A stretch of 64,000 nt of DNA from Effrenium voratum. Lineage: Eukaryota > Sar > Dinophyceae > Suessiales > Symbiodiniaceae. The DNA lies in assembly GCA_963377175.1 (NCBI GenBank), contig CAUJNA010000586.1, forward strand, positions 128,493-192,492, read 5' to 3'. This document shows, in pieces, positions 42,501 to 57,500 of this stretch (within the stretch, counting starts at the first letter, position 1; every line of letters starts with the position of its first letter). The notes below the pieces were generated by a model. That model was not told where the DNA came from. It saw only the letters and a program-made list of their open reading frames with translations, and searched no databases. The translations under genes and the position numbers were made by a program.

Positions 42501-45500
42501 AGGACCTTCGGGAAACAGTTGGAGTCTCCGATCACAACAGACTGCCTGCAAAAGCCTCACTCCGAAGACTGCGGCCGGTCGGCCGGCAACAAGAAACAGT
42601 GCCCGCCGTTTAGTTCGTTTTTGCTCAAGAGTTTGGAAGCTGCCCAAGGATCTTGAGGATTCAGAGCGGGGGTGGGGGGACCCCAGCCTCGAGAATTTTC
42701 CGTGAGTGTCCTCGGTTGCGAATTCCGCTTGAAAGTTGTGGTATTTTTGCTTGGATCATGTCAGGCTCCGTTGAGAGAGCTTCTCTCCCGGTTCTTCTCC
42801 CTTTCCTGCTTCTTGGTTGCGTCCAGGATTGTGTGCTGTAACTGTTTGAGTCAGCCAGCTTGGTGATGCTCAAGTCCAGCGCCAAACGACTCATCCTACG
42901 CACGCCACGTTTCGTGTCATCGAGTTGTCAAAAGCCAAGAGGTAGCTTGATTGCCGTGAGTTGACGCCACGTCGGCAAAGCGCATGGTTTCACATCATGA
43001 CCCGACAGTACTTTGCAACTTAGCTTCGGTTCTACATATATGCGCAATGTGCTTCTTGTTGTTGCGAGTTAGTGCACACCCATACAACTACCAGAGATGT
43101 CACACAAAGGAATAGTACAATGAGGTCAGTCAGTACTAATAGTTCTCACGACTATGGTTTTAAAGTACATGACAATCCTATTCTAAATACTTACAACCCA
43201 TAATGAAACTAACCGTGTGAATGCGTTCACTAATAACTACCCTAAGGGTCATGACCCCTTCAATGCAGACCCCCGGACCCTGCAATGGGAAAGTCCGACA
43301 AATTCCTCATCCCTCAAAAGCAACCCATTTTGAAGCCCCAAAATCAATCGGGACCCTTAGGGTAAAGGAGACGCCGGTCACACAAAGGAAGACATGTGTT
43401 TCAGTGGCCTTTGGCGTGCCTTTGCCTCGTCATGCCCAAGCGGCACCTCCCGAAGAACGGCCGGGCACTTGGGCACGAGCTGTTGCTTCGGTGAGTCGAA
43501 AACGGACGGAACTGACGGAACCCTTTGAGTACGCTTACCTCTTACAAAAACACAACTTTTCAACTTGTTGGGGGTAACAGGGGCTATATGTCTGTAAAAA
43601 ATTAACTTCCCCAGGGCGCAGGGAGTTTTAAGGGGTAAGGTACGAGGTTCTTGGTTCGCTCGTTGCTGAGCTCTCTTTGGCTCCTTTGGACTTCTTGTGG
43701 TTCCTGTTTTTTTTTTTTTTTAATCCCCCCTTTTTTTTCTTCTTGGTTTGCCTTGGTTCCTTTCGATTTTCTTGTGCAAAATGTTCGGGATGGTTGGTTT
43801 TTGTGTTTCCATCTGCTCGTGAAGCCCTCGAGGTTGGGGTTCCTCATTTCGTCCAGCGGGCAAGTGCTTCTGGTTTGCAAACCCTGACCCAGCGATTCCA
43901 TTTCCCTGCATACTAGCTGACAAAGGGAACCAACCTCTAAAAGCCAAACGTGGGCCAAGTGGACTATTGCTGGTTATCTACTATACTAGAAACTGGGATC
44001 CACTACAGATTGGTGGTCCTTTTTCACTGCAAGGGGGGGGGGGGCATTTTGGTGGTGCCCCCATTGGACCCAGTAATTCGCCTGCCCAAAGGGCCACAAG
44101 GCTGGGGCTGGTCCCTCCAAATCGGACGGTCTCAAGCTGTTGGGCCCTTGCCCACGGAAATTTGGCCAAGGGCCCACCTGGTAGGTGAAAACCGTTTTGG
44201 GATTGGTGCACCACCTGCAACCCAAACAGGCCAACCTACAACCCTTCAAAAAATGACACCTACAAGCCTCATGGCCCTGCAACCCTTCAGGCCCGCCTAC
44301 AACCCTCAAATCCGCTTGGCGGAAAGCTGCAACGACGCTTTGCGCACTTTGGCCGAACACAAATAAAACAGACGCGACCTATTTTGGAACCTATTTCAGT
44401 GATTGGGATGTTAACTGGCGATTTCTGGTCCAAGGGCCCTTTAGGTCCCTCCATAGGATCGGAAGGTCTCCACATCTTGGGCCCTTGGACTATACCGTAA
44501 GTTGCCCAGGTGGGGACCAAACAAATTACAAGTTAGGTCGGTTGCGGTTTCCAGGGACTCGAACTTGTACGCAAAAGACCGTGGGTTCGCACTTGTGCAA
44601 CATGACACATCTCGGGTAAACATCCTGCAAGACGGTTGAGGCATGTCGTGACAGCGTAAGTTGGGATGAGGTGTGAGTGTGTGTGTGTGTTTTTCCTAGG
44701 TCTGGTTCCCTGCCTGGTGGTTGGTCGGTCCGTTGGTTGGTCGGTTGGCTGGCATCCCCCGCATCACCCTCACTAGGGACCTGGGGCCTCGGGTTGCCGG
44801 TTGGCAAACCTCAAGCCACCGCCAAACCAGGAGCACAGCACAAAAAACCGCTCCGAGCAAAATGGAATCTATCACCACTGAAAATATGGGAACTGGTTTT
44901 CCAGCAAACTTCAGGAACCGGCACCCATGGAGAGGTGTTGCTGGGATCCCTTTCAAGTTGCACTCTCTGCACCAAAACGGCCAGATGGATTTGTCTCCCC
45001 GTTTCGAAACGACCCACGGCAAGCAAACCCCGGCTCTCCACGAGCCTGGCCATGAGTATGCCCAAAATGACCATAGGTGTCCTTGTGGGTTGTTTTGGTG
45101 GAAGCATAGATGGCCTGGTTTACCTGGTGGTTTAATCATCCACCAGGGCCATCTATTTGCCCCAAAAGGACACCTATGTAAATGACTTGTACCCTGAAAA
45201 TCCTTCAGGTTTGGACGCCCTGAATATTGCAAAGAAGCCCACCGCATCCGACCACAAAATTCCGGGTAACTCGCGGCCTGTTACATGTCCCTTAGTCCCT
45301 CCTTGCAATCTTACCTGCACAGATCAACGTTGGACTCCGAGAGCCACCGTTTTTTCTCAAGAATCTGTTTGGGGACTGCGCTTTGGGGTTCTAGGCTCCA
45401 TAGGCTTACTCTTGACTGACCTCCGTCTTGTATCGCGCGCCAGATGTGTTCTCCCTGCCACGGAAGAGAGCTGGGTGGGTGGGTGGTGGGTGATCGATGC

Positions 45501-48500
45501 TCGTTGAGGCAAGGGGGTTTTACTTGAGGACTTTTGGGGTGTGTCTTTGTTTTCAGGGGACCTGGTTTCCTTTTGGTTTCCCTTTAAACTTTAAACCCAA
45601 AAAAGGGTTCCTTTAAAAGAAAAGCAGACCCCGTTGGACATTGGATGGGATTTATGTCCTCAGAATCCACCCATTGGGTAGATGTTTCCGGTTCAGATTC
45701 ATAGCCAGCTCACACGCATTGGGTGCAGGTTGTTTTTTCTTCGGACGGATGCAATACCCTTTGCCCCCTATTTGTGTGCGGTTCAATGAAATTACCACCC
45801 CTTAATGGGTGTTTTGAGGGTTGCGTTGTGTTGTGTGACGGCGAAATTTCATGATGCGAATACCGCAACATGGATCCAGTTTCTGGAAAGATGGCTGCCA
45901 TGACCCAACGACATGTTGCCCTTAGGAGATTTGGGTTCTCCAAGTGGAGATGGTTGGTGTCTCTGCTGTTTCCCATTTTACTTCCCTTTGGTTTGCCAAA
46001 CTGATGAACCAAGAAAGGCGCCCCACTTAAGTATCTAAGTATCCAGCAGGTGACCGGAGGGCAGCTCAAAAGGTCCTCGCCAAACGTGGACGCATATGTG
46101 TCGTGGTCGAAAGACCGGTTCCTTTGCTTGTGGGGTAAACGTTGGGATGGTCACTTTGGTATTAAGGATCCTTAACCATCAGAATGATTCCTGTTCGAAC
46201 CATGACCCAATCGGCCATAGAATGTGGTTTGACCATGGCACATATGATGTCTGCGTCTTCTTTGGGCTACCCTTGTAGTCGTTGTTTTTCAGGAAGCCAA
46301 CAAAGCACTTTGTTTTCGGTGAAGCTCTACCAACCCATATCCCAAAGGCTCCAAAAACTTCGAGGGTGTTGGTACCTTGGTTGTTCCTCAGGTATTTGGA
46401 TCCTTTGGACGTCCCTAAGTCTTTCAGGTTTATACACGTGTGTAACTGTCTCAGCCACGTTTGGTGCTGTTGCCTAGATCGAATCACAGACCATGGAGGA
46501 GACCTTGTGTGAACGCGTTGTATTGGTCTTTCCCCCAGTTTCCGATTTGTCTTGCAGGTTCGCGGCAGGGAATGAGAAACGACATGACCCCAAGAAGATC
46601 CATCCGATTTGGTTTCCTTCATTCGGGCATCCCCGAAATGTTCATTCCCACAACTTCGGGTCATTCCCACGCACCGACCCAGCCCTTAGCTTCAAGTCTG
46701 TTCCATCAGCGGGCCTCTGTGTGCTGAGAATCGATCGCACCGGGCGGCGAAAAGCCATGGGTTTTTGGGGTTATGTTGCCCGGTTGCCCAGAATACAAAG
46801 CCGTTTTGAGGCTTTGTACCTCTGGGACAGGAGTCATGGGCCACGCGCATTGAGGTACTTGTCTTCTTCTTTTACGTGGGGTTGTTGTTTTTTCAGGGTA
46901 CCCTTTTTGGCTTTAAGGGACGCCACAAGGAAACCCACCGCCAATTGCTGGTCCCCCCCCAAGTATTGATCAAGGATTCCGCGTTTGAATGCTATTTCCG
47001 GCCAATGGCCGGGCATGTCTTGGGGCTGGTCCCTGTATTTTCTTCTGCTCCGGAACTTCATGACCGCATTCGGGTGCACTTCCCGGGGTCACTAAGCTCT
47101 TACGCCCAACGTACGAGACGGTTCATATTTGTAGCTGCCTGGATGGCCAAGTTGGTGCTATTTTACAGAGACTTGTTCAGTTGGGGACAAGCTGCAACTG
47201 GCGATCCAGGTGAGAATATGATTGATAGTCTACTGCCGGTTTGAAAGCGGATGAGGGGCGGACAAGCCAAATCTCAACACACCAGGACAACCCTAATTCG
47301 GGGCCCCCCAGTAGTGCCCTTCTCTCCCCTTTTTTGGGGGAGGGTTCTCAACGACTACGGAAAAAAGGGTACCCTTATTCTAACCTCTCTACTGGAGGAC
47401 CTAGTAGTTGTCCCCTGTCCTCTTGGGGAAACATTTGTGAAAAATCGTTCACGGCAAATGCTTCCGATTGGGTTCGCTTGTTCTGCAGGAAGAAGGCGAA
47501 GAAGTGCAAGCCGGAAGAACAAGAGGAGAATCGAAGGAAGAAGGAGGAGGTACGATTGAATGGGTTTCCTGAGTAATGCTGAGCCCTGATGAGAATACCC
47601 CCCTCCCCGGCCTTGCTTTATTCAGGGGTCCCTATATTTCCCCTTTTGGTGGATTTGAACATCAGCTTTGCCCATTTCAGGTGAGCTTCCCTTCATAAAG
47701 CTGGATGTTAGGGGAAATCACTCGGGAGCCCGGATTTATTTTTTTTCAGGGGGGGCCTTGGGAAGTGGAACCGGGTTGAGCAATGGGTTGGTTTCCCAAG
47801 GCTCCGAAAGAAAGATCTCCATGGTGCGTAACCATTTGAAACATGGATGGCTTTTTCACACCAAAATCAAGGTGGAGACCACCATTTACATACCATTTAC
47901 AAGTTGCAATGTTCAGGTGTATAATGTAAGGTTTCCCGTTTCTCTTTGCGTTTAAGCAAAGCCTGCACTGCGGCCGGAGAGAAAAGAGAAGGCGAACCCC
48001 TGGCGCATCCAACAAAGATCCCATGGGGAAGTTTCACAAGAATGCCGCCACATCTTGGTGCTTGCCAAAGGTCAAGTTTTGTTTGTTTTTGTCTTTTTCC
48101 TGGGAGGTTCCCAGCGAATCGTCCGCTTCCTGAGGATTTGATTTGGTTTGTTCGGGTTTTGTGGTTGGATTTTCATTTCACCCATAGGTTCAACGTTTAG
48201 CAGGGATCTGAGGACAGCCCAGTTTTGGGTGGAGTATAAGGAGAAGCCACAGAAAAGTCCTTCATTCACTGTGTTTGGCTAAGCAACTCAGCTAGTTAGA
48301 TTTGTCGGGTCCCTCGTTTCAGGAAACACCCCCCAGGTCACGGTTGCAATTTTCTACTGGTCCAGCCTCTTTTTTGACAACGCTGCTGAGATCAGAATGC
48401 TCTCGGGGTCTGCAAAGACGGCGAGAGGATTTCCCTGAAGAATGTCAGAGACTAGGAGACGGCCAGGTTGGTACGATACTGCCAGGATTGGTTTCAAGGG

Positions 48501-51500
48501 ACACGAAACGAAGAGCCACTGCGGGCCACCCCCCCCATCCCATCTGTTTTTGACAAATCTTACCTCCTATTGTTTTTGTCACTTTGATTCACGCCCTTTG
48601 GGTCACCTTTTTTTCATTACGGAAGTTGTCCAACTAAGCTTCCTTGGATTAGTATGCATGAGCCTACTGCAGAAATCGCACCGGTCAGCCAGCATCCTGA
48701 ATGAGATCTTTTTGCGCGCGCCGGATACTGAATCTTTGCACTGCCTGTCAGTACTTGCTCGCTCTCAGCAGGGAATGAGAGAATGAACCCTATAACCCTT
48801 TCCCTACGGTTTCCTTCAAGCGAATCCGCTTCCGCTCATTCCCGTCATTTCCTGCTGAGCACCAGCAAGAGTAAGACTCGCTTGAATCACAAGTCGTGTC
48901 CAAGATCTGCCGGGATGTTTGTCACGACCCAACAACTCTGGACCCAACAAGGGGCTTTCCCCAACAGCAACTGTCTTTTCCCCGACAGCTGAAAGCTAAT
49001 GGGGTCGATAAAAGCTTCAACAAATCGGCTCGTTTTCCGGAGATTCGGTTGTGGGGGGTTCCGGAGCTGTTGGGGGCAACCTGGGCAAACTGTCCCATAC
49101 CCAAAATCCGTATCCAAAAAACAGTGGCTGGGACCAGGCGCTGTAGGTTCTTTCTTTTGGCCCGCTTGCACTGGTTACAAAGCATGGCAACATGTCTTGG
49201 ATCGGCGGCAATTGCGGTACCAATCAGCCCCAAAGGAAGGTTGTGGGGGCTATCTCATTTCTTTCGCCAAAGACGAGGCACGCTCGCTTTCAGGCGCCGC
49301 CCGTGAATTTGCTACGGCTCAAAGCGGGGATCCGGACACGATTCGTCGCATCGGATGTACACTCACTCAGCCCCAATAAGGCCAGAAAAAAGCCCGTGGC
49401 TGCTTGTAACCGAACAGACTGCTGAAAATTCAAAAACAATCACCACGGAGACGGAGACGGAGTCCTCGTGTCCGGCTGGTTTTGGCCCAGGCGACGGCGA
49501 AAAATCGCAGAACCGCCATGGGGATGAACGGCCTGGGCCAGCTGGATCAGGAGCGATCTTGGTTTTGGGCGCCTGCGTGCGCTTGTGGGAGGGTTACAGG
49601 GTGGGCTCCTGCCTGCCTGCCTTGCTGCCTGCCTGGCTGCCTTGCCTTGCCGTGCCTCGCCTCGCCTCGCCTCGCCTCGCCTCGCGTCGCCTCGCCTTGC
49701 CTTGCCTCGCCTCGCCTTGCCTCGCCTCGCCTCGCCTTGCCTTGCCTTGCCTCGCCTCGCCTCGCCTCGCCTCGCCTCGCCTCGCCTCGCCTTGCCTTGC
49801 CTTGCCTTGCCTTGCCTTGCCTTGCCTTGCCTTGCCTTGCCTTGCCTTGCCTTGCTTGCCCTGCCTGCCTGCCTGCCTGGAGCTATTGGCGAATATTCCA
49901 GGACTTTTACTTGTGTCTGGTAAAACATGCCGTTTGATTGGCAAACAGCACCGTTTGTATGGCCAAAAAAAGCCGTTGACAAAATTCAGTTGACCAGCTT
50001 GACCAGTAGTTTTCCCCCAAACACGACTGGAGGCAGAAATGCCTGCTCCCAGACTGCAAAAGTAGTTTGCTACGTTTGCTTTCAAAAAGCCAACATTCTA
50101 CACCCCAGAAACCGTCAAAACAATGACCCTCCGAATTTGGAAATCGTTTGCAGTCGCCAGGAGCCGAACACCTCGAGGCCTGTGAGTGCGGCTGGGAGTG
50201 TGCGAACCCCCTTGTTGGTTGGACGACTAGAGGGCCAAGAGGCCCGAAATGCATCGATTTGCTGAAATGAACATGTTTGTCATTTCTCTGGTTTCAAAGG
50301 AAATCTATCACTGGAAGTACTTGTTTACTTTTTCCAGGAGACTTAAGCAAATGGAAGCTAGTATTGAAGCTAAAGTCATGGGAGAAGCACTTTGCTCAGA
50401 GTCACATCCGTGGCCATTTTCCGGATATACATGGACGGTTATGATGGGTTTCCAGCGAGGAGGCAATTTCCAAGATCTAGCAAGCCCGGAGGAACCGACA
50501 GTGGAAGAAAAGGACGCTGTTTCCGGGGGGGCAGTGAATTGGTATCCAAAACTGCAACCATCCCAAAAGGGTACACATGGGAAAAACCACCCACCAGGAA
50601 GGTGCTGATGATTCCTTGTGGTTCGAAGAGAAGCCGAGCTTGCACCCCAGACCATTCAAAACGGCCAATGGTCGGCCCAGCTCAGCTTGGCCCCTTGGGT
50701 TTGGTCCAAAAAGACTGCAGTGGTCAATTTAGGACGTCGGATCTCGCCAAGTTTCACACAAAGCCAGGGCTGACGATTTGCGGGCCCCTCGGAGGGTTGA
50801 TCAAAACGATAGCTTGAAGGCAGCTGCGGGTACAAAGAGGATCTCCCCTGAAACAACTGGTGAATTCCACAAGACGATGGCCACCACATGTATCAAACCG
50901 AGATATATTGCAATTCTTTGGCGCCATGTGAAATGGATCTTAAAGGATGAGTGGCGCTTTTGAGCATGGAAAAAGACCAACGGCAAAGGCTAGCAGCTCC
51001 TAAGTGTCATCAGTCCGCCGCGCGCGCGTGCGCGCTCGTCAGGCGCTCTCTCTGTGAGTGCAGTTCTGATTGTGAATGTGAACAGAAATTCTAAAATGTT
51101 CTTCGCCTGCGGCGCGCCAGACAACCAACCAACCAGGCATAGCTGTGGGGCCAAGCATTTCACGGCGCCCCCTGAGCAACACCTCTGGCTCTGGCCCCTC
51201 TCACAGAGACCTTGTTATTGAGAGCAAAAACCTCATGCACTCTGCGCGCTGGTCTCACACGATTTTGCTTGGATGTTAGGACTACTTTTCGCCAACTGAT
51301 GGGTTTTCCATTAAGCCACTAAAAGTTAAACCTTTAGCAGGGGAGCAGAAAGCAACCAAGTTAAGTGGGGGTCATTCGTAGAAATCGCTTACAGCCCAAG
51401 GTTTCGCTTACGCTCCATCCGCCAGTTGCTCACAGTCGCGAGCGCTACTTGCCATTAGCACTGCGTTCAAAGATTCGGCCTGGGCGGTGCAAGCGCTCCG

Positions 51501-54500
51501 ATTTCGGGCCGACTTAAGTGCATGTACTGGCTCTCAAGCGAAGATGTTGAGGGGCTCTCAAAGGTACAAGCGGGGTGGGTGGTTGAGAGAGGCTTCCTTC
51601 GGATTCTGTAGGGTTCCTTTTAGGGAACCCCCCCTTGCCGAGTAAATATGACTTTGGGTGGGTGGGTGTTGTTTCCCTTCAAGCCACCACTTACAGGGAA
51701 GTTTTGAGGATGTTGCTTTTAAATGGGGGGGGAAGGGGGGGTTTCCCTTGAAACCAGGAAGCTTTGAGGATGTTGTTTTTAAATGGACCTGGAGGTGTCA
51801 ATGACTCAGATTTGAATTTGGGGGTTTCGAGCTCCTTTGACGCGCACCTGGAAGGTCACTTGCGCCGCAATCAAAATCCCGAGTACTTGAAGAGTGGCTA
51901 AAGCGACAACCGATGAAGGAAGAAGTCCAATCGATTCTTTTGTTTTATGGAGTTCGGTGAAGCCAGGTATCACGTTCTGGTTGTTGCTCAAGTGAGCTTG
52001 TTCTAGTTTTTGCCACTGGGCATTTGGCAATTGCTCCGGGAGTCGTCATCTACTGTTCAGGGGATGAGTTTGGGTACACTCACCAAAACATGGTTGTTGT
52101 TGGGAAACATTTGAATCATTTTTGCTTATTGTGGTTTGGTGGTTGAAATCCAACCACTAAACTGCTAGAATTCAATTTCGTTGCTCCCCTTCCAACGTCA
52201 ACCAAGATTCCCTTGAAGGCACCAGTTGCATAGTTTTTCTCATAAACTGCGAAAAAATATATTTTTTGTTGCTCCCCTTTGCAACATCAGCCAAGAAAAA
52301 GCTACCGCTGGAAGCTTGGAGGTGGCTCAAGATCCAAGTTCCGCGGGGCGCGGGTCACAATGAAACGGTCTGTGTCTCACGCTGTCAACACGTCAATGGG
52401 ATCCCATTTTGGTTAGTGGGTGAATTCACCACCCATTTTACTCTAGTTTAGTGGAGATTGGTTGATGTTCACTGGGGGTACGATTTGGGTTTTGACTGAT
52501 GGCCCACACGTCGTTTACACACCCTCCGTGAGCATCCGCCAGATTTGCTCGCCTGCTCCGCGAGCTCTTGGATGAGCATGAGGGTCAGCAGCCCGGAGCT
52601 TAGCAACTTGCGCAGGCAGAGCTTTGTCGTCACTGTTCTTGGCAAGTCTGTGTTTTTTTTTGGGGGGGGCTCTGATCATTTTCACTGCCCAGAGGCTCCC
52701 GATTCATTTAGGGACCTCAAACAGCCAGGTTTTGAGACCCCCAAACACCTCCGGGGTGTCCAATGGAGGGGTCGGGTTTTCAATTGAAAGCCCCAGGAGC
52801 CTCTGGGTGGGGGGGGGCCTGCAAAAATCGAAGTTGTGTGCTACCATGCCAAGAGTCGTAGCGCCGTGATGCAACACTTCACTCAACCGTGCATGCCCTG
52901 CGTCCACCATGATGTTGTTGTCTTTTTTAGCATGGGTTGTCGATTGTGAAAGCTTGAGTTACTGACCAGGGGTCACCTCAAGTCTCCCATCAAGCACATC
53001 AAGTCCGCTCACTTCTAGCATCAACATTGATGGACTTAGTTCGAAGAAATGACTGAAGGCCCCCTCAATTAGCTGGCTGCTAATTCGGGTGTGTTTTTGT
53101 TTGCAAGCCCTTGTTGGTTCATGTTTAAGAGGAAATTCAATCAACACCACAATCTCAGCGGGACTAGCCACCACATTTTTCCCCAGAAAGAGCCCCTCTT
53201 CAACGCCCCGCTGGCGCCAAAAAGGTTGCGACATCTCCAGTTATCTCCGGTGAGGTCGATGCTCCGCATGGAGATCCAGCGGCTCAAGGAGCAGACAGAT
53301 ACTCCGGAGAGGCCCGGTGATCGGTGAAGGAGTTGAAAGCCGAAGGCCCAAAAACTTTAGAGCCTCCGGCTCACTCCGCCGACATTGTCCTCTCCCGTTT
53401 CTCCTTCTTCCTCTCTCTCTTTTCTCCTCTCCGGTGTGTTCCCTTGTCCTCTCTCCCTCTCCCTCTCTCTCTCTCTAACTCCTCCCCATCCTCCCCGAGC
53501 AAGGTCGGCAGACAACGGGGAGGTTGAGGGTGGCTTAGTCAGGAAACCCACGTGCTGGTTCTCCCCCCCCCTTGTCCAGAATGTTCAAGCACGAAGAACG
53601 AAAGACAGTGGTGGCTATGGACTCTGGGTGCTGAAAGATTCGCCTTCCTTTTGGGTGGAGTTTATTTGGAAGGTGCCCTTGATGGCCATGTGGGGTACCA
53701 ATGGACGGCAAGGTTTTTACGGTTGATGGGTTTTTGGATTGGCGGAAACTGGGGGTTTGAGCCCCTGGAGTACAGGGTGAGTGGACACCACCCTCCGAAC
53801 CAATCCAAACCACCAGTTTGAGAGAAGCTGACTTTGCCCAAAGCAGAGAGGAACCAAAGGGACACCTTTAAAAGTGCAGAAGCCCATGTTGGAGCGAGTC
53901 ACTCTAGTTTTCCAAGAGGGCCACATGGGGGGGTCCTTATTTAAAACTCGACCAGATCTTGGAGTTCCCGAATTCGGTTTGTCTTATGGACAACCCCAAA
54001 ATGGCTTGCTTCTGTCTGGCTTCCCTTCAAAACCAACCAACAGTCGGGGATTTCCTCCATCAAAAGACAGACACTCAATTGGTTTCGATCCTGGCGGTTT
54101 GCGGTTCCAACTGCGTTTGCGGTTCCCAAGACCTACACTGTCGCATGAATTGTTGGGTGAGGTTTGCCGTCGTAACCTCCACCTTTAGACCTTTGAGCAG
54201 CTGACGATACTCACCGATATTCACAGTTTTGGAAGTTGCTAGGAAGGACATGGCATTACCCGGCCAATGTTACCTATTTGCACAACAGAAGTACTCTAGC
54301 AAACTATGGGGTGAGTTACTCACTTCCTGAGTTCATGAACTTTAAACTTTTGCTGAAAACCATTTTAGTGGTAAATATAAAGTTTGGACTTTTTTCGGGC
54401 CAACCACTCAGCCAGTGAGGTTAATATGTTGGAAACCATTCGCTTCATTCAGAGTTTCGTTTTTTTCCGCGCGCCGCTTCCTGTTTGATCATTCAACTGG

Positions 54501-57500
54501 AGGCTTGCAGACTCATTGTTCAAAAGCTCCTCAGCGCGTCACCACTGCTTTTTGGACAGTATGCGGGGAGGGACAGGGCAACAGCCGCAGGTGTCAGTCT
54601 TAGTTTCCACACACCAATTAGTGCCATTTTGGAGATTCCATTTTTTAACAGCCTTTTGGACCTAGGTTCCAAGCAGTTAGGACCCGGGTGCTGGAAAATG
54701 GTTGCATTTGTCAAAAGGGCCTCCCTAAAATGGTGGATGTCATTGAGGTTTCCCTTTAACGCCACCCCAAAGGGGGGCACCGGCACACCCAAAAGGATGC
54801 TGTTCAGGAAACTGGGTTTCAGGTCAATGGAGCTTCGTCCAGTTGGCATGTCGCCGAAATTGCATCCCAGTTGCCACTGCCACACTTCCTGCGTTTGGTC
54901 GCTCAAGAAGCGAGGTATCCTTTCGGGTTTTAACTTGGTGGCTCCCAGCCATCCCCGTAGCCTTTTAGTTTGTTCGTGTTTAGTGTCAGTTTCCATTGAA
55001 CCCACTAAGAAGTTAAACCTTTCGCGGGGGATGTTTTAAGGCAGCCCAGTTAAGTCAGTTGCCCAAAGAGAGTCGATCTTCTTACCGTTTAGTATCCCCT
55101 TTTCGGTCCATAGTTATGGCCCTACAAGGTTGAGCTTTTCTCTCCAGGCTTTTCAGGTAAGTGGCTGTGGTTGTCAAACCAATGGCACCATTTTGGGATA
55201 GAAAGCACCACGCAGTGTAGTCTATTTTAGTGGGATTGGGATGTTCACTGGGGTACGGTGTACGGGATTTGGACCCATGGCCATGTGAGTTAAAGGTTTC
55301 CTCCGTACAAGAAGCATAACACATTTACTTGGCTTCTGACATTGACAACGGAGGCCCCGGCCAGCCGGATTGACCGAAGGGCTTTGTTGCGTGAGCTCTG
55401 CGTGCCCGAATGTGTAGTAGCAGTGTTCTCGGACACAAAAATATCCAAGCCCGAGCAGAAAGACAGGTGCCTGCGCCGCCTTGTAAATTCTTGACATGGC
55501 TGTGGCTCAAAAAAAGGGTGCCCAACATGGCACCTTGGTACATGGAAACTAAGACTAAAAGCTGCGTAACCCCAGCTGTTGAATTTTGAGCCACACCCAG
55601 ATGATTCTGGGTAGACCCTCGAGGAATACCGATCGATTGTTTGCTCACGTCATGTGAGCCACAATCAAAACCCGGGTAGATGAAGGGTAAGGGACAATCC
55701 CAACCATAACTAGCTGCGGATATCCGCCTTCTTAATTCTTGAAGCATGGTTCTGGGATTACGACCATTCCAAGAGAAAGGTTTTGATTTTGACTCAAACA
55801 TCAGGACCCCTAGTTTGGGGATTTGGGTGTGGCTCAAAATTAAACAGGGAGGGTTACGCAGGTTTTGGTCCATGTTTCCACTTGCCAGGGTTCCCGTTTG
55901 GAATTCCGGTTTTTTGAGCCACAGCCATTTAAACCCCTAGTTGGGTTCTGGGATGACCACGTTGCTACCGAATATTTCGCCTGCTGACGTCACGTGCTCG
56001 CAGGCTGGAGCTTGAGATCCCTTGCGAGAGAAGGACCGGGGACGAGGATTGTACCGCGCTGGCCATCGCTGAGGCGAGCTGACAGTCGCTCGCTCGCTCC
56101 GTGGCTTGGGTTCCCTTTACCCAGAGGCCAAATGGATTGATTTGGGGAGACCCCCACCTCCGGGGTGTCTTTCGGAGGGCGGCTCGGTGGTTTCCTCTTG
56201 GTTTCCCTTTAGACCAAAGCTGGCTTGTGCTTGGGGCGTTTCGAGCAAACGAGCAGGGGATGACAATTTCCCCTGTTCCAAGCTTCTGCCAGATAAGGAG
56301 GGTGAGTGAAGGTTTCCTTTTTGGGGGGTTCATGTCTTATTTCCGGTTGGTAATGTTGTTTCTCGGAAGAACCAGCTATAGAACAGTCTACATGAAATTG
56401 GCCAGCATAAACAAGTATTTCCTGTAGAAGTTCCTGTAGCTGGTTTCTTCGATCGCATCTTGCCCAGAGTTTGCCATGACCAAGAAGACTGGCCTAATTC
56501 GGTTCCGTAGAAGTCTGGTTTCCTGTTGGTTCAGGTGAGGGGCCAAACACAACATGGATTCCCTTGTTGTTCCGTCCCAGAAAAGACAAGCCCAATTCAG
56601 TCCCCTACAATGTTTGGTTTCCTTTTAGTTTGAAATGGATGTGCCTTCTTTAGGGGACCCCCCCAAAAAAAGAAAAACAACAAAATGCGGTGTCCCTTCA
56701 AAACAAAAAACACACAGGTACCAACTCTAAAAACGACACACCCAAAAAACACACAGAGGGTCAGCCGGGGACGGCTTTTTTTTTTTTTTAGAAACTCCTA
56801 TTGTGATTTTTGGAGTTGGTACCCGTTGGGCTAGTGGGTTGGCAAGCCAAAAGCAAGCCACATGGGTCTGTGACTTTTTTGATTCAAAGACCCGAACCAT
56901 CCTTTGTTTCAGAGCCGACGCGGCAACGACGGTGATGCTGCGCGTTTGCGCGCACGTGCGGAGGGAAGCAAAGTTCATAGCTTACTTCAAGGGCCAATAC
57001 ATGCGGAGCGCGAAAGCAAGTGAGACGCTGCATGGCACCAGCGAGCTCCGGCAGGCTCCTGAGCAGGTCACACCGAGGCAGCTATGGCAGGCCCTCGCAA
57101 CAGCCTGCGGAGTCTCTCAATGCCAAGATCAAAAAGGACCGGAAGATCAAGGTGAAACGCAAACTGCACACACAGTGGGTTGCTGGCACATCTCAGTCGC
57201 GGCGCCCGGACATGGGTGTGAGCGAGCCACTTGCTGAGTCAAGCGCCTGGCTGCAAGGGACCAGTCAGCATGCTGGGGCTTTATCATGGTTGTTGTTGGG
57301 AAGCATTTTACATTTTGGCTTATTGTGGTTTAGTGGTTGAAATCCAACCACTTAACTGCAAAAAAACATGATTTGTTGCTCCCCTTTCAACGACAACCGG
57401 TTGCTTTGTGCGCGCTGTGTGTTAGGCATTTGCCTGCAGTTGGGGCGTGGTACCAGCACTGCTCTCATCTTTTTTGGGAGGATCCTCTGGCAGACCAGCG

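Noticed and set aside
48323..48468. Possible exon after GTTTCAG
   Set aside because: Two frames are open, neither has strong GC3, and the flanking exons join in phase without it.
49291..49375. Exon-like segment after CTTTCAG
   Set aside because: Two plausible frames and no clear donor; kept out of the gene 2 chain.
49355..50085. Leu/Ala/Ser and Lys/Ala/Arg repeat ORFs
   Set aside because: Translation of the (CCTYG)n tract; no other coding evidence.
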